NCBI GenBank assembly: GCA_030737875.1
Contig: CM060912.1
Span: 462,338,310 to 462,402,309, forward strand
DNA length: 64,000 bases
DNA from: Allium sativum
Lineage: Eukaryota > Streptophyta > Magnoliopsida > Asparagales > Amaryllidaceae
Reading direction: 5' to 3'
Under the pieces are notes generated by a model, which was not told the origin of the DNA, did not search any database, and saw nothing but the letters and a program-made list of their open reading frames with translations. Shown here one piece after another: positions 24,602-38,888 of this stretch. The position numbers and the translations under genes are program-made. The stretch's first letter is position 1, and every line of letters starts with the position of its first letter.

Positions 24602-24612
24602 TAGGTATTCGA
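24602..24612. other. Empty target site of the 10.28-kb CACTA
   Basis: GGTATAGGTATTCGAGTTTTG in copy B corresponds to GGTATAGGTAAT (left flank) plus AATCCAGTTTTG (right flank) in copy A, with one AAT removed and small later changes. It is a pre-insertion allele within the same window. Confidence 0.85.
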
Positions 24613-26031
24613 GTTTTGATTAATGGTATGTTTTAATTAGAATTTAACTGAAAGAACAAATGAAACTATGTGGCCCATATATATAGACTTAGTGATGATA
24701 AATTAGTAAATTATGTTAGTCATTTGATATAGTATCACATTGTTTCAATTTTTGTAGATAAGGGAAATGTAAATTAGATTACGAAAATGAATGCCTACGT
24801 ATAATAGTGTCTTTTTAGCATATGTTTCATGTTTATAGTTATACATGCCACACATATACTGAAAACTACATGCCAAGAAAACCAAAAAATAGAAATTATA
24901 AAATTAACATTGTTGATTGACTACTACTTCGTTTAATGTGGACTATATATAGTGGAGAATGTCAATAACAAATGTAATTTATGGCAATTATGTAAGCTTT
25001 CCAACAACAAATTATATTATGTTTGGGTCATGCTGCTATTCACTTTATTATAGTTTTCATGGCCCCTTTTTGCAATTTAATAATTGTGCGTATACGTTTC
25101 ACATCTTCGCTTTTGTTGCATTGTTGAATTTTCCTTTTATGTTAACATTTGCTAATTTTATTAATCTGCATAGTGTGCCGTGTTTAAAAAAGACCTATGT
25201 TTCATACAAAGTACATTAGAAAAGGTTGCCTTGTTGATTTTGGAATTTCATCATTTTTCTAGTAAGGTTAACAAAATTTTGTTGATATGCAAAACACCCA
25301 TCATTTTCACACCTCATGTTCTGCTACAGATGTGGATGTTTTTTATGTGAGAGGAAAGATAATTCAACAAAAAATTTCATTTATATAAAGTGCATATGTG
25401 GCTTCATTGAACGTAATTAATTTCAGTTATACAATGATCGATATAAAAATAAAATGCTTATACATTTTGGGACTAACACAACAACGATTGTTTATTCAAT
25501 ACAATCATCTACCAGTTTATTTTACGAACTCGTATATTTGATCAATAAGAATTTGCCTTCAACTGTCAGCCAAAAGAAGCCTACACCTGAATATGATGTC
25601 TTTTTGTTATGAGATTTACCAAAAAAATCTCCTTGTATTCTAATGCAATGCTATCAATGCTAATTTGGCCAATATTATAATTAAGAAGGCGAGTTTTAAG
25701 TAAACATTTGTACTACGAGGATGGCTTGGTAATCCGCCAACAGTTAAAATATAAAAAATCGTTATCTTATCGATTGTGTAAATTGTAAAATGTATTTAGA
25801 AAATCCACACATTTTGTTAAATAATAGAAGTCGATGTAATTTCATTTCTTTAGAGTGAATGTAAATTACCATGAGCAGAAGTTATATAAAATTTTAATTG
25901 ACTGCATTACTAACACTTGAACAAAAGCTTCACCAATGTATTCCTGACGCAACTTGCTTCTATTCCTATTTAACTGTTCCATTCTTTACGCCGGTTCATC
26001 ATTCCTGTTCAGTATAGTTCTATCGACAATG

Positions 26032-26078
26032 TGATAAAGAATTGAAGAGAAGAATAATTTTTTTCCATTCAGCAATCA
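26032..26078 (-). repeat. Copia 3' LTR, outer part
   Basis: TGATAAAGAATTGAAG and TTTCCATTCAGCAATCA match the start of the other LTR at 42414. The LTR is broken at 26079 by the gypsy insertion. Confidence 0.85.
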
Positions 26079-29000
26079 TGTAAAGACCCAGAAAAATCGA
26101 ACGAATAATTTCTGAATATCGTAAATATTTGTAATTTTTTTAAATGTTAAATGTGATTTTATAACCTTGTTAAACATCATTTAATTAATTATTAATGATT
26201 CTAAACTCATTTCGGAAAAATGCTTTCAAAAATATATTTTTTGGGAAAATGTCGAAATGTGACCAAAAACCATTTTATCGATATATAGCTATTTTCTCAA
26301 TAAATGTTGTTGAAAATTTAAAGGAATTTATAATTATTAACTGGAAAAGTAATTAGCAAATAAATGTATTTCTCATATTTATGGCTCACAATTTTGATGA
26401 TGTCATCATTTAAAAAAATGAGCATTTAAGGAAAGTTTTTGTGTTTTGGGTATTTAAATTTTCAAATAAGTGTTTTATAATTCAGATATGCTTGTTTTAA
26501 TTATTTAAATAAGTTAATGAATTTATTTTCAAGTTTTGTTTACGTGAATAAATCATTCGATAAAGAGCTAAAAATATGATCGAGATTCAACTTCCAGATT
26601 CACATCCTATCGTTGAACAGAAGTTGTTTCGTATCGTGCAATATTGTTTGGTACATTTATATACATGCACATACATGCATATACACATGCATACATATGC
26701 ATAATTAGTCACATCAAGAGTTATAAAATATCCTAAGTGTATGAATATAAGTTCCTTATATGTATATAAATGAATGCTTAATCCTTAAGCTTTGAAAAAG
26801 CAAACTTACCATCTCTTACACACCTTTCACTTCTCTTACACACCATCCCTTCTCTCATTAATGCTATTATGGTTTTAAGTGTATTTTAATCTTTTCCTAT
26901 ACATCTTTCTTTTCCTATATAAGGATGGGTATGCCTTCTCTTTTCATTCACAAAATTCCTAAGCTTAAATGAAGCTTTTTAACGGCTTCTCTTCATCTTC
27001 ATCCTCTTCCTTACTAACTTTCTCAAACTGTACTCAAAGCAACTCGAAATCCACTCAAACTTTGAGTGAAGCCTTCTTACATCATTACAATACCTTCTAG
27101 CAAGTTAGAAGTTGAAAAATTCAAGACCCTCTCAATTTCCATCTTTGGCATGAGCTATATAAGGAAGGAAGCAAGGAAAGGAAGGAGGTTACTAGCTTGG
27201 ATTTTTGTTCTTATTCTTGGATCTTTATTCTTATTCTTGTATCTAGGATTTGCTAAGGATTAAGGTGAGTTCACTCACTATTTAGGACAAGAAACATAAA
27301 CCCTTTTGCATGCTTTTAACTATACTTGAAGTTGCCTGAATGTTGGTAACTTATGTTAAAAATGTTAACTTGATTCTTACTTTAAAAGTAAGCGACATAT
27401 GTGATCCTTATTAATGGATTGGAATGGACTCTAATGGACTTGGAATTGGACTAGAAATGAATGACTTGTATAATAAGTGGAATGGAATTGAAACAAAGCA
27501 CATAAGGATTAGTAGGGAATTGGCATATTGTGGACCTAAAGTTGAAAGTGCACTTATAGAGATAGTCGCTATTAATGCAATTTGAATTGTTGTATTTTCA
27601 ACACTTTGCATGGAACTTTGTAATGACATCCTTAGTGATTTCTTATTATATTAAATCTTGTGTTACTTGTATGTTTACTACCTTGAAGTTATTGAATTGT
27701 AAATGCTAAGTAACCCATCGAAAATGACTATAACTTTACTAGTGCAAAACTACTCGTTTCCCAAATAAATCAAAGGTTAGAAAGGGTTATGAATTGCTAA
27801 ACCTTATCATGATTAAGTCACTAGATTAAAAGGTAATTTATAATGCTTAACACTAATAAGCCAACGAAGTAGGCTTCTCTATTTATGAGAGTTAAGATTG
27901 ATGTCGAGTAGGGACGGAGCAATAGAGCTCTAACCTACCGGCTTCCCTCTTGAACGTGGAATAGATAGATTGGGAATGTTGGAAACGTGTTAATAATGTC
28001 GATTAATTACTTATTTATTGAATATCATGATTATTATGCTTGATTCTAATAAGCCGACGAGTAGGCTTATCTATCTGCGAATGTTAAGAATGGGGTGTCT
28101 AGGCAAGGGGTAATATGCAACCAGTGCTCTAATTTACCTGGCCTCACTCTTGACCGAGGGATAGTTGAGTTGATAATGTCGGAAACGAGTTAAGTGTACG
28201 AAGTGTGATTTCTATAAGCATTAAATGGTTTTGGGTTTGTCGTGACAATGTGTTAATTACATTCGTTTTTAACATTCTTATATTATATCATCGAAGTAAA
28301 TATAATTGAATCTTTAAATGAAAGTTTATAGATAATTATAAAGATTTGTTTCGGGTTTGTTGTAAACAGTATTTTAACAACACTTGTTTTTAAACCCTTG
28401 GAATATAGTTAAATTGGAATATACGGTTTAATGTTTTTGAGTATACTTAGATCTTTAATAACTTATTTAATGATGGAAACAAGTATAGAAATCTTTCAGG
28501 ATAAAGGTGTTGAATTAGATGTTTAACTTATAAAAGAGAAGATGTTCTTTATTAAATAATGGTTTCAACTTTTTGATTATATTTTAAAGGAAATCTTAGA
28601 AATGAATTATGGATATACTTATACCAGAGGGATAAGTATAAGAATACGTTTTGAAGTATTAAAGTTATAAAGGAACTCTTGGAAATGAATTGTGATTATA
28701 CTTATACCGGAGATATAGTACATCAAAACCCTTTTTAAGTAGTAAGGCTATAAAAGCGATGGAGAATTAGCAGAATATATACATATACACCTTTTATATG
28801 TATAAGTTGAACATATACACTAGTATATAAAGGAATATTAATCGAGTATGAGTTATTGATTAATAAATGATGTTTTATTAGTAAGTGATGTCTTTTTAGA
28901 TAAATGAAGTCTAATTTGACAAATGAAGTTTTATTAGATAAAAGAAGTTTACTAATAAAGGAGTACTAATCAATGAAAGATTAATTAAATGGGAAAGGGA

Positions 29001-30590
29001 CTAAAAGACGTTTATACGAGTTAATCCTGCTTCGACTGTTATCATTCTTTGTGACTTGATAGTGATTTAACTGTTATCATTCTTTATGACTTGATAGTGA
29101 TTTAACTGTTATCATGCTTGTGACCTGATAGTTATTTGACTATTATCATGCTTCATGACCTTGATACTGCCTTGGATGTTTAGTGTTTGTTATGGAAATT
29201 AAGCGAGGTTGTTTTCCATACACAATCGTCTAATCGACTATAGAACCTGACCTTAAATCTATCGACTGGTTTTGAGGAGACCGAGATTGGTAATTATTCT
29301 ACTTATCAAAAACCACTTCAAAACTAGTATATGGGTTCTATGCTTTGGAAGCGATTGTGAAGTGAAGGCCATATGGCGATTCAAGATTTGTTTAGATGCT
29401 CGAACACATATATTAATCCTATGATCTATGAAAGAATCTATGTGTGATTCCAAGATCTGTTGAAGTATTAGAATCCATGTGTGATTCCGAAACCTGTGAA
29501 GGAATCTACATGTGATTCCAAGATCTATTGAGCTGTGGGATTCCAACTGGGTTTCTTGTTATGTTCGAGTGATGAAGACTCATATGAAAGATGCCGAACG
29601 AAACCTCAACATCGGAAATGGCTAAAAACAGAGTGGGAGCACAATTTGGGGTTTTGCTAACCCGCGGTAGGATATATTGACCCCATATCTAGTGTATGCT
29701 TATTATCAAATCATTGTGGGAGCTCTTTGAAGTTGCGTGCGGGAGTTGGGTATATTTGGTTACACGTGCTGCATTCCGGTGTTTTCGTACGTGGGCCAGT
29801 TGTGTTTACCTTATGGTATATTTTATCTAGAGATATACGACGCTCGGAGGTACTTTCTGACCCTGGAGTTCGGATCTGTGTTGAGAGATCTCCGATGGAA
29901 AATCCAATATGCGAACGTGCCTTATCAGTTTTGTTTGTGTACTTAATAGTTGTCGAATGTAACTAATATAACCATTCCTTCTATGTGAATTTATTTATAT
30001 TCTACCCCCTAGACATTATCTATTATACAACTATACTTCTCTTAATAAATGGTTGGTTTCTTTTGAAGGGAAAAACAGGAGTGGTAATATGCACGGTCCC
30101 CTCAGTGTTGTTACATGCAATTTATATCTTGAGTTTCCACACCAAACTGATGTCTGACGCTTGGTTTTTGTTTTTTTCCCCTAAAATCATCACGTACTTC
30201 TTCGAGTAGGCTGAGTATGGTAGGTTTTACTTTGGAGCTTCTGGAAGAGAGTTGGAGTTCATCTTACCGTACTTTTTATATCCGCTGCATTCTATGTTGT
30301 ACATCAACATTTATGAGGACAGGTTGTTATAGCTGTCTAAGTTGATGATAGGTTATTCTTCTATGATAGTTGTAATCATACAGTTTTAATTTGTAAAGAT
30401 CATTCTTTATATTATATGTTACCGTTCCATTGTGAGATTATGATATTATGTCCTCTTCTTCCTTAGTCTATTTTATTTTTATTTTATTTCACCCTAACTT
30501 TTCGTCTTTCCCGCACTTGGGTGCTCGACACATGAATACCATGGATGTATTAGTGTCGACAATCGAGGGTTGAAAAGTCAGGTCGTTACA
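26079..30590 (+). repeat. LARD 1 left LTR, 4,512 bp
   Basis: Starts TGTAAAGACCC and ends GGTCGTTACA just before the PBS. It matches 32813-34134 closely, apart from about 220 bp (26161-26390) missing from the right LTR. It contains a TATA box, GA/TG-rich AT stretches and no coding domain. Confidence 0.88.
26916..26922 (+). promoter_or_regulatory. TATA box of LARD 1 left LTR
   Basis: TATATAA in the context TTCCTATATAAGGATGGGT, followed by a pyrimidine-rich leader. The same box is kept at 33465-33471 in the other LTR, so it is the likely start of U3-driven transcription. Confidence 0.65.
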
Positions 30591-30592
30591 TT

Positions 30593-30604
30593 TGGTATCA
30601 GAGA
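30593..30604 (+). promoter_or_regulatory. Primer-binding site, initiator tRNA-Met
   Basis: TGGTATCAGAGA lies two bases after the LTR end, matching the 3' end complement of plant initiator tRNA-Met except at the last position. Confidence 0.8.
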
Positions 30605-30704
30605 ACAAGGTTGAGCGAATACCTTGGATTTAGTTGAGTATGACTCATCAAGAGATAGGGTAATGGAATGCCCTAACATGAGTTGAGTGTATTATATTAT
30701 TTCA

Positions 30705-31137
<433 letters not shown>

Positions 31138-31220
31138 GAAAGAGATTCTTCGAGAGAGCACGTACTTGTTATTGCTATAAAGATATTTTATGTTGTGTTA
31201 GTTAATCTAGTTAGTGGTTT

Positions 31221-31271
31221 ATGAATTCTGGTCGATATATGGGACGCCATGGTATTGATAGGGATTTCTAA
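31221..31271 (+). CDS. Conserved 16-codon frame, MNSGRY type (LARD 1)
   Basis: Reads MNSGRYMGRHGIDRDF then TAA. The related element at 51861-51911 has MNSGRYRKYNRIDRCF and the same TAA. Length, first six residues, the I-D-R block and the stop are shared although the two interiors are otherwise diverged. About 145 bp around it is also alignable (31190-31335 versus 51830-51974). It could be the start of a lost gag, a leader peptide, or part of a conserved RNA signal. Confidence 0.45.
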   Translation: MNSGRYMGRHGIDRDF

Positions 31272-31339
31272 ATACTTAAACAAGGCAAATCGACACAATA
31301 TTGGTTTTAAAATTGGTAAATGAAATAATTTTCCTAGGA

Positions 31340-32780
31340 TTATTTTTGTATAAAATATAAACTTTCATAAATTTATATAAGCGTTTATGATGTGTTTGGT
31401 TGTTAGGAATGATAATATTCAACTATTATTAGTTATGTTTCATCAGTTTATGAGCATGTACTATTACTTGTTGACTTATAACCAGTTTACCTTTAAAAAA
31501 CATGGGTTGCGAAGACGGTAATAATTGGGAACATTAGATATGAACGCCTTGTAAGTTAAGTTTCACAGTTTGACTATAAGGCGTTTAATGGTTAGGTTAA
31601 ATTGAATTTTAACATGGCTCATCTATTATAATTTGAATAATGATAAGAATTTGTGAAATAAGTTAGATAAAGAAGTGTTTTATACAAATATTTGAAATTT
31701 GATTAAGTCCTTTTAAGGATCCATGTAGTCTATGCATTGAGATTGTATATATGTGAATAATGCCATGATTTGTAGTTTGGTAGGTTTCATTTGTTAAGAC
31801 GAAATGAGATTTTCAACGATTTTGGATAGTTGAAAACTTTCGAATTATTGTAGAACTTGAAGTTAAGTGTTTGTGAAAATATAAAGTTGAGTTTATATAA
31901 AACTTGAATTATTATGATAGGAAGTTAGAACAAGTTCAAAAATTTGATTAACAAACTTAACAAATTTGATGTTTGGATATACTCATAGAATGTATTAGAG
32001 TATTATATGTGTATGAACTTAAGTTATACAGTGTTTAATAACTTAAAAGTAAAGTTTTATGAATTGAATCATAATTGGTTTTAGTATTAAGTAAGAAATA
32101 CTAAGTGCTAATTGAATCTCAAAAAAAGAAGAAGGATATTAGAAAAAATGGCATACTATACATATAGAAGAATTAATAAATGATATTGGTAGTTAAGAAA
32201 CCAATAGGATAAAATATGTGAGTTGTACGTAGATCATTTTATTTGCATAGTTGATTTTGGTACAGATTCGAGTACAGGATTTTGAAGGTGATTTACACCA
32301 GTCCGAACAAGGATTCTTCACTAGACTTTTGACAGTGAATACTTGATGTGGATTTTTGATATGATCCTGATATTTTCTATCATAGTATATGGCTATGTAA
32401 GGAACACGGAAGTTTCTAGTCAAGAAAAAAAATCAGAGTCCGCACTAGAGATGTCAAGTAAGGTATACTAGTTCGGAAGAGAAGTCTTATGATCGGGAAA
32501 GTGATATGATCAAACAATGTGTACGGATGGTTTACATGCATTGTACGGGATTTAGCGCACATGGAAATTTTGGGAAATGGCTCTTTGATTTGTTATGAGG
32601 TATTGTGAATCATCGGCTGAATAATCCCTAAGGCTGTTGAGCGTAAGGCACGCTTAGTAGATTTTTGATCATCCTTAAGCGATGCGGGGGTTTGAACTTA
32701 ATCAAGCCATGAGCTTTTTTTGCTAGTGTGATACCTTAAGTATTGATGTTTATAGATTCTTTGGTTGCTCGTGTTGCAAT
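31340..32780. other. LARD 1 interior, non-coding
   Basis: AT-rich, without frames that show retroelement motifs. The 76-codon minus-strand frame at 32193-32423 has no recognisable feature. Confidence 0.5.
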
Positions 32781-32812
32781 TTCTGGGACGAAATATTTTA
32801 AGTGAGGGAGAA
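32781..32812 (+). promoter_or_regulatory. Polypurine-tract region of LARD 1
   Basis: GGGACGAAATATTTTAAG followed by TGAGGGAGAA ends directly before the TG of the right LTR. The same arrangement occurs at 53205-53238. Confidence 0.7.
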
Positions 32813-33188
32813 TGTAAAGAGCCAGAAAAATTGAACGCTTAATTTCTGAATATCGTAACTATTTGTAATATTGTTAAATGTTATAAATTTAATTTATGGC
32901 TCACTAGTTTAATGATGTCATCATTTTAAAAAAAATGAGCGTTTAAGGAAAGTTTTTGTGTTTTGGGTATTTAAATATTCAAATAAGTGTTTTATAATTC
33001 AGATATGCTTGTTTTAATTATAAGTTAGTGAATTTATTTTTAAGTTTTGTTTGCTTAAATAAATCATTTGATAAAGAACTAAAAATATGATCGAGATTCA
33101 ACTTCCAGATTCACATTCTATCGTTGAACAAAAGTTGTTTCTTATCGTGCAACATTATTTGATACATTTATATACATGCACATACATG

Positions 33189-33193
<5 letters not shown>

Positions 33194-33240
<47 letters not shown>
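33194..33240. repeat. (CA)n(TA)n microsatellite
   Basis: CA run 33194-33224 followed by TA to 33240. The left LTR has only a few ATACAC units here, so the array expanded after insertion. Confidence 0.95.
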
Positions 33241-33464
33241 AATGTATGCATAATTAGTCACATCAAGAGTTAGAAAATATCCTAAGTGTATGAATATAAG
33301 TTCCTTATATGTATATAAATGAATGCTTAATCCTTAAGCTTTGAAAAGGCAAACTTACCATCTCTTATACACCTTTCACTTCTCTTACACACCATCCCTT
33401 CTCTCATTAATGCTATTAGGGTTTTAAGGGTATTTTAGTCTTTTTCCATCCATCTTTCTTTTCC

Positions 33465-33471
33465 TATATAA
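33465..33471 (+). promoter_or_regulatory. TATA box of LARD 1 right LTR
   Basis: TATATAA in the same context as 26916-26922. Confidence 0.6.
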
Positions 33472-35988
33472 GGATGGGTATGCCTTCTCTTTTCATTCAC
33501 AAAATTCCTAAGCTTAAATGAAGCTTTTTAATGGCTTCTCTTCATCTTCTTCCTCTTCCTTACTAACTTTCTCAAACTATACACAAAGCAGCTCTAAATC
33601 AACCCAAACTTTGAGTGATGCCTTCTTACATCATTACAAGACCTTCTATCAAGTTATAAGTTGGAAAATCCAAAACCCTCTCAATTTCCATCTATGGCCG
33701 TGAGCTATATAAGGAAGGAAGCAAGGAAAGGAAGGGGGTTACTACCTTGAATTTTTGTTCTTATTCTTGGATCTTTATTCTTATTCATGGATCTAGGATT
33801 CGATAAGGATTAAGGTGAGTTTACTCACAATTTAGGACAACAAATATAAACCCTTTTGCATGTTTTTAACTGTACTTGAAGTTTCTTGAATGTTGGTAAC
33901 TTATGTTAAAAATGTTAACTTGATTCTTACTTTAAAAGTAAGCGACATATGTGATCCATGTTAATGGATTGGAATGGACTCTAATGGACTTGGAATTGGA
34001 CTTGAATTGACTTGTATAACAAGTGGAATGGACTTGAAACAAAGCACATATGGATTAGTAAGGAATTAAAATATTGTGGACTTGAACTTGAAAGTGCACT
34101 TATAGCGATAATCGCTATAAATGCAGTTTGAATTTGTAGTGACCCAAAATTCCGGTCCAATTTGAGATGACTAAATAACACAAGTCCAACCCCAAATACA
34201 CTGGAAAATCAGAAAACTAATAGAAAGAGAAACAGAGGGTGAGAATAGATAAGATAGAAACTTAGAATAGAAGAAGAAGAAGAACACAACATCAGAGCAA
34301 CACGAACCTCACAGCGGAACGAATAACATATAATATATGTAACATAACTTTGAAATATAAATTTGTACTTGAATATACATCATTATCACAGTACAGCACT
34401 TACAGCACACCGGAAATAAACAATTGCTATATGATCCCGAAGCCTCCTGCTCCATCTCTTCAAGTATCTGTAAATCCCGACTACTTGACTGCCCGTACAA
34501 AATTAGGCACCCAAGAGTTTAGGGAAAACAAAACAAAATAAACTCCGGGTCCGTCATGGGACTGGTATGTGTAAAACAGTTTGAGCCATTTAACGATATC
34601 TCATAAGACCACGCCGTATAACGGAACGGGTTTTTCCCTTATGAGAATCCAAAATAATCTTTATATCAAAACCCATTGATATTATAATAATGTCTGTCAA
34701 TCACAATATAATAATCATCTAGCAGAAACGCTTTCGTCTCACGTTCTACATATATAGTATACAATCAAAACCGCAAGCACGTATTGGGTAATGGATTTCC
34801 AACTATGACAAGGTATGGAACCACCTTTCACTAGTGTACCTCTAGAGAGGAATACACTGGGTTCAACAAGAACATCTTGCAACCCGGCCACACATGACCG
34901 ACCACTCATTTCGCTTGGTGTATCAAATGTATATCACCAACGGTTGGGATCAGCAACCGTTTTTCGAATGGGACAGTATCAACAATAGATTTTTAGAAGT
35001 AAATGGAACTCTAGATTAGGTGATTATACACCCTAATATATGCGACCTACATAGCCATGCTACTTGCCCGATTTCTGTCATTTACCGGTTGATGCGGCTT
35101 GAGGTTACGCTTTATCATCACATCAGATTCACTTCGAATGCCACATTGTCAGATCCATCGAAAATCACTAATTGACGTCTACAACAGTACATTATGTGTT
35201 AGCTAAAGAAGTTTCCTTCTCCGCTTCCACTCTTGGTATGGTTGAAGAAATCAATGTACATGACCTTTCTGGAAATACTCTATCAGACATTCATCCATAC
35301 AAGTCATCCAGGAACAGGATGAACCGAAGGCACTATTCAGTACATCCATCTTAGGCACCATTATCTAAGACTTATACAATAGCCCTTGCACTTTACTCCG
35401 TCTTCAATTATCTTTGGAATATATGATTCACAACGCTTATGCCAATACAGAGTGGTTCTTTGGATAAAAATCAAACCCGGTCTCTCCATATTAACAACGT
35501 TAAAATGGTCAAAAACTTCGATAGTTGGTGAGTTAACTATCAAAGAAAAATACGTGTGCAAACAAAGATATTATTTCCAGATGGAAATTCTATCAGTCAA
35601 TCATCATTTAACATATATATATATATATATTCACATTTCCTTATTTTCTATGTTCAGAAAATATATTTTATTAACACTGGAAAACATTTCCATTGTTTAG
35701 TTACGTATCACTATTCTTCCACATCTATCAGACTCTAGCTATAAACTAACAAGAGAACAACTTCTTAAGTATAAACCCCGAAGGCCGAAACCAACATCAG
35801 ATCGATACCCAGGAAACCATTCAACTTATTAATCTCTAGCCAGTTTCTAATTTTTGCTTAACTCTATTTGATTTACTCTGTTCGATTAACTACTTTCGAT
35901 TAACTCGATTCGATTAACTCCTCTATTTATTTTCTAAATAAAATATCCTTTATTCTATTTATTTTCTAAATAGATAATCCTTTATTCT

Positions 35989-36170
35989 ATTTATTTGTAA
36001 ATGGTTTACAAATATTTCTCTTTCTATTTGTTTGGCAAATATCTTCCTTTGTATTTGTTTTACAAATATATTCCCCTTTTCTAATCTATTTGTTTTGCAA
36101 ACATTTTCCTTTATATTTGTTTTACAAATATTTCTCCTTTATATTTGTTTTACAAATATATTTCCTTTAA
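35989..36170. repeat. Tandem array of palindromic ATTTGTTTTACAAAT units
   Basis: Five to six copies of a 28-33-bp unit. Each has ATTTGTTT-x-ACAAAT self-complementarity followed by a TTTCCTTTA-like spacer. It lies inside the solo LTR. Confidence 0.8.
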
Positions 36171-36933
36171 CTCTTTCGATTTTATAATTATTATCTTCAA
36201 AAAAAATCTTTTTCCTTTTATATATAAAAACCATTGATTTTATATGAATAAATTATTTTCAAAATATGCTTTGAAAATCCCCTTTCTACATTCTGGTATT
36301 TTTTATGGTATTTAACATACCATATAACACCGATAAATATCGTCCAAACACATAAAATCAACAACAGATTATATATCACATCATATATCACAATATATGA
36401 ATCACAATAAAATAAATGTTGAGGAATCCAGTTGGATTCCTCCAACCTGTTTCCCTGCATCACAGATGTTAAACAACACGAATATAAAATATTCTGTTAA
36501 ACAAAATCAATATTCGATTAACGATTATATATATATCGTTATCTATGTTTTAAATCAATACACAAGCAATTCAACCAAACAGTTAGCTCACAGCAATCAG
36601 TCATCATTTATCAGTTCTAAATATACGCTATAAAAATAGAACTGTTCAGAGTTGGTGAGTTTTACTCACATTGGACGATCATCGTTGATAACGATAATCA
36701 TCGCTTGATTTGATTCAGATGGACAATTTATTTTTCGATAAATTGTAACGAGCCCCGATTCACTCCCAGTCAGTTTCATTACGTAGCCACCGTCCATATG
36801 ATCCCAAAGTAAGTTATGGTTCGTCAATCTGATATCGTATGATCAAGATATTGACTATACAAGTTATATAATTATTTAATTAAAACAAAAACTAAATATT
36901 TAAAACTAAATTAGGCCTCACACCATTTTAACA

Positions 36934-37206
36934 TCACGGCCCAAACCCGCTCAGCCCAAATACCCTTCTTCCTCGCCAAATGAATTTGCCGTGACCTCCA
37001 GGAATACATAGCACCATTTCCACGCCTTCAATCCGCTTTCTCTTCTTGAATACTCCACCGAATTCAAAACTAACTTCACCAAATTGTTTCTCATAACAAT
37101 CTCCATCAATCCCCCACCACAATATCAAACTCGAACTACCCGTCGACAGTAGTTCCTCGAGCTCCATACAGTAGTCGCGACGGTTTTTCATCACCGAGCT
37201 GCCCAA
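36934..37206 (-). CDS. 90-codon frame in the solo LTR
   Basis: In the sense direction of the LTR, starting about 1.4 kb after the LTR start. It begins MGSSVMKNRRDYCMELEELL and is locally GC-richer than its surroundings. No domain was recognised. Element 2 has a different open frame at the same relative place (47470-47736). It may be a leader frame just downstream of the transcription start, or chance. Confidence 0.25.
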   Translation of the reverse strand: MGSSVMKNRRDYCMELEELLSTGSSSLILWWGIDGDCYEKQFGEVSFEFGGVFKKRKRIEGVEMVLCIPGGHGKFIWRGRRVFGLSGFGP

Positions 37207-38888
37207 ATTTCCGTGTACACCTGCGGTTTCCTTCCATCAACCCAACCGAAACCTCCAATCCCCTCAACAACCACCACCGAAGCAACCAAATTGAACCCTA
37301 GGTTCTGCGGTCAATAACAGCGACGACGTTGTTGCGTTCGAACACCCAAAAACCCACATCCAATCGAAGACCTTCCTCTTATGAATTCAAATATATAGAT
37401 CATAAGATTTTAGGAAAATTATTTGGTTTGTTTTTTTGATTTTTGAAATGATTTCCTTTTCACGTTTTGGTGTTTGCTGAAGAGAAGAGTGGCAACTTGG
37501 AGTATTTGTTTTTATAAGGGAACGGATTTTCTTGTGTGGCTCAAACGAGGGAGATGTGGCTCGTTTAGGTTCACAACACTTAGGAAATTTTAGTTTCTAA
37601 TATTCATTCGCCTTCTAAAAATCCGTGTGATCACACACGATATTCAAAAATCACCAAACTGGACACACTGCTAGAGTTTGACATTACAGACCCAACAAAA
37701 TTGGTTTCATCGAATTCCGACTCCGTTTGCTCACACAACGTATTTTTAACTATTAGAATATCAACTGTTTTTCACCTTAAAAATCGGTACGGCCACATAC
37801 TGACTTTAAAAATCACGGAAATTGAAATCTAACAATAATTTAATATTGCGGATCCAACAAAATTAGTTTCGTCGAATTCTGAGGTCGTTTGCAGAACTGG
37901 CTATCTTTAAAGCTCTGAATGACCCATTTAAATATATAAATATATTTAAATATAAATAAATTAAATACAAATAAATTTATATTATCTTATATACTCACAG
38001 TGGAATACTATACAGCTCTACTGGGATTTATAACTTGATTTTTCAAATCCCGATTAAATCGATATTCGATAAAAAATGAATTCCCTTTTCAAAATATAAA
38101 TAATTCCTTTATAATTTATAAAGGAATTCCACAGCGACTTTTCTAAAATTTGATTTGGACATAAATCAAAATCTATATGACGAAATCCCGGTTTTTCTTT
38201 TCCACTAGAAAGATATACTCCACCAGCTCCTAACGTTTCTTGTTTCACAGAAATCCGATTAAAACGGCTTCTGTATATTCAGTTGAAGTTCGAATCGCCA
38301 ATTTACGAACTGCAGCGCCATTTCGAGCTCGATTTTAATTATAATATAATTATACGTTCAAACTTCGTTCAAATAATATTTTCGTTATTATAATTCAATT
38401 CCAAACTGAATTATATATTTCGAATTTCCCACTTCATACCATATCGCCATTTCAGCCCATTTTGATTATTTCATAATTAAATATATTATTTAATTTATTA
38501 TTTTAAATTAAATATTCACCATTATTTAATTAAACGACCACTATATTCTCTAAATCACTTTATAAATAATTAAATAAGTTAATTATTATATCGCTGAAAT
38601 GCGGGTCATTACAGAATTATTGTGTTTTCAACACTTTGTATGGAACTTTGTAATGACATCCTTAATGATTTCTTATCAAATTAAATCTTTTATTACTTGT
38701 ATGTTTACTACCTTGAAGTTATTGAATAGTAAAATGCTAAGTAACCCATCGAAAATGACCATAACTTTACTAGTGCAAAACTACCCGTTTCCCAAGTAAA
38801 TCAAAGGTTAGAAAGGGTTATGAATTGCCAAACCTTATCATGATTAAGTCACTAGATTAAAAGGTAATTGATAATGCTTAACACTAAT

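Larger units (their letters stand above)
32813..34134 (+). repeat. LARD 1 right LTR, proximal part
   Basis: Begins TGTAAAGAGCC and parallels 26079-27590. It is interrupted by the solo LTR and resumes at 38619-38888, where it breaks off within the word ACACTAAT, at the place equal to about 27862 of the left LTR. Confidence 0.88.
34135..38613 (-). mobile_element. Solo LTR of a gypsy-type element, 4,479 bp
   Basis: On the plus strand it starts TGTAGTGACCC and ends GGGTCATTACA, and it is flanked by GAATT at 34130-34134 and 38614-38618, a perfect 5-bp TSD. On the minus strand it resembles the 5.6-kb LTR of element 2. For example, the AACGTT...GGTCAAAA...CTTCGATAGTT stretch near 35500 mirrors 50260-50310, and TAGTCATCTCAAA mirrors TAGTCGACTCAAA. 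No PBS or interior is present, so it is an LTR-LTR recombination product. It splits the right LTR of LARD 1. Confidence 0.9.

Noticed and set aside
16872..25219. An 86-codon frame open in both copies (16872-17132 and 24959-25219)
   Set aside because: Of about 11 substitutions between the copies, seven change the residue and about four are silent, close to neutral expectation, and the sequence shows no domain. Open frames here most likely reflect low divergence.
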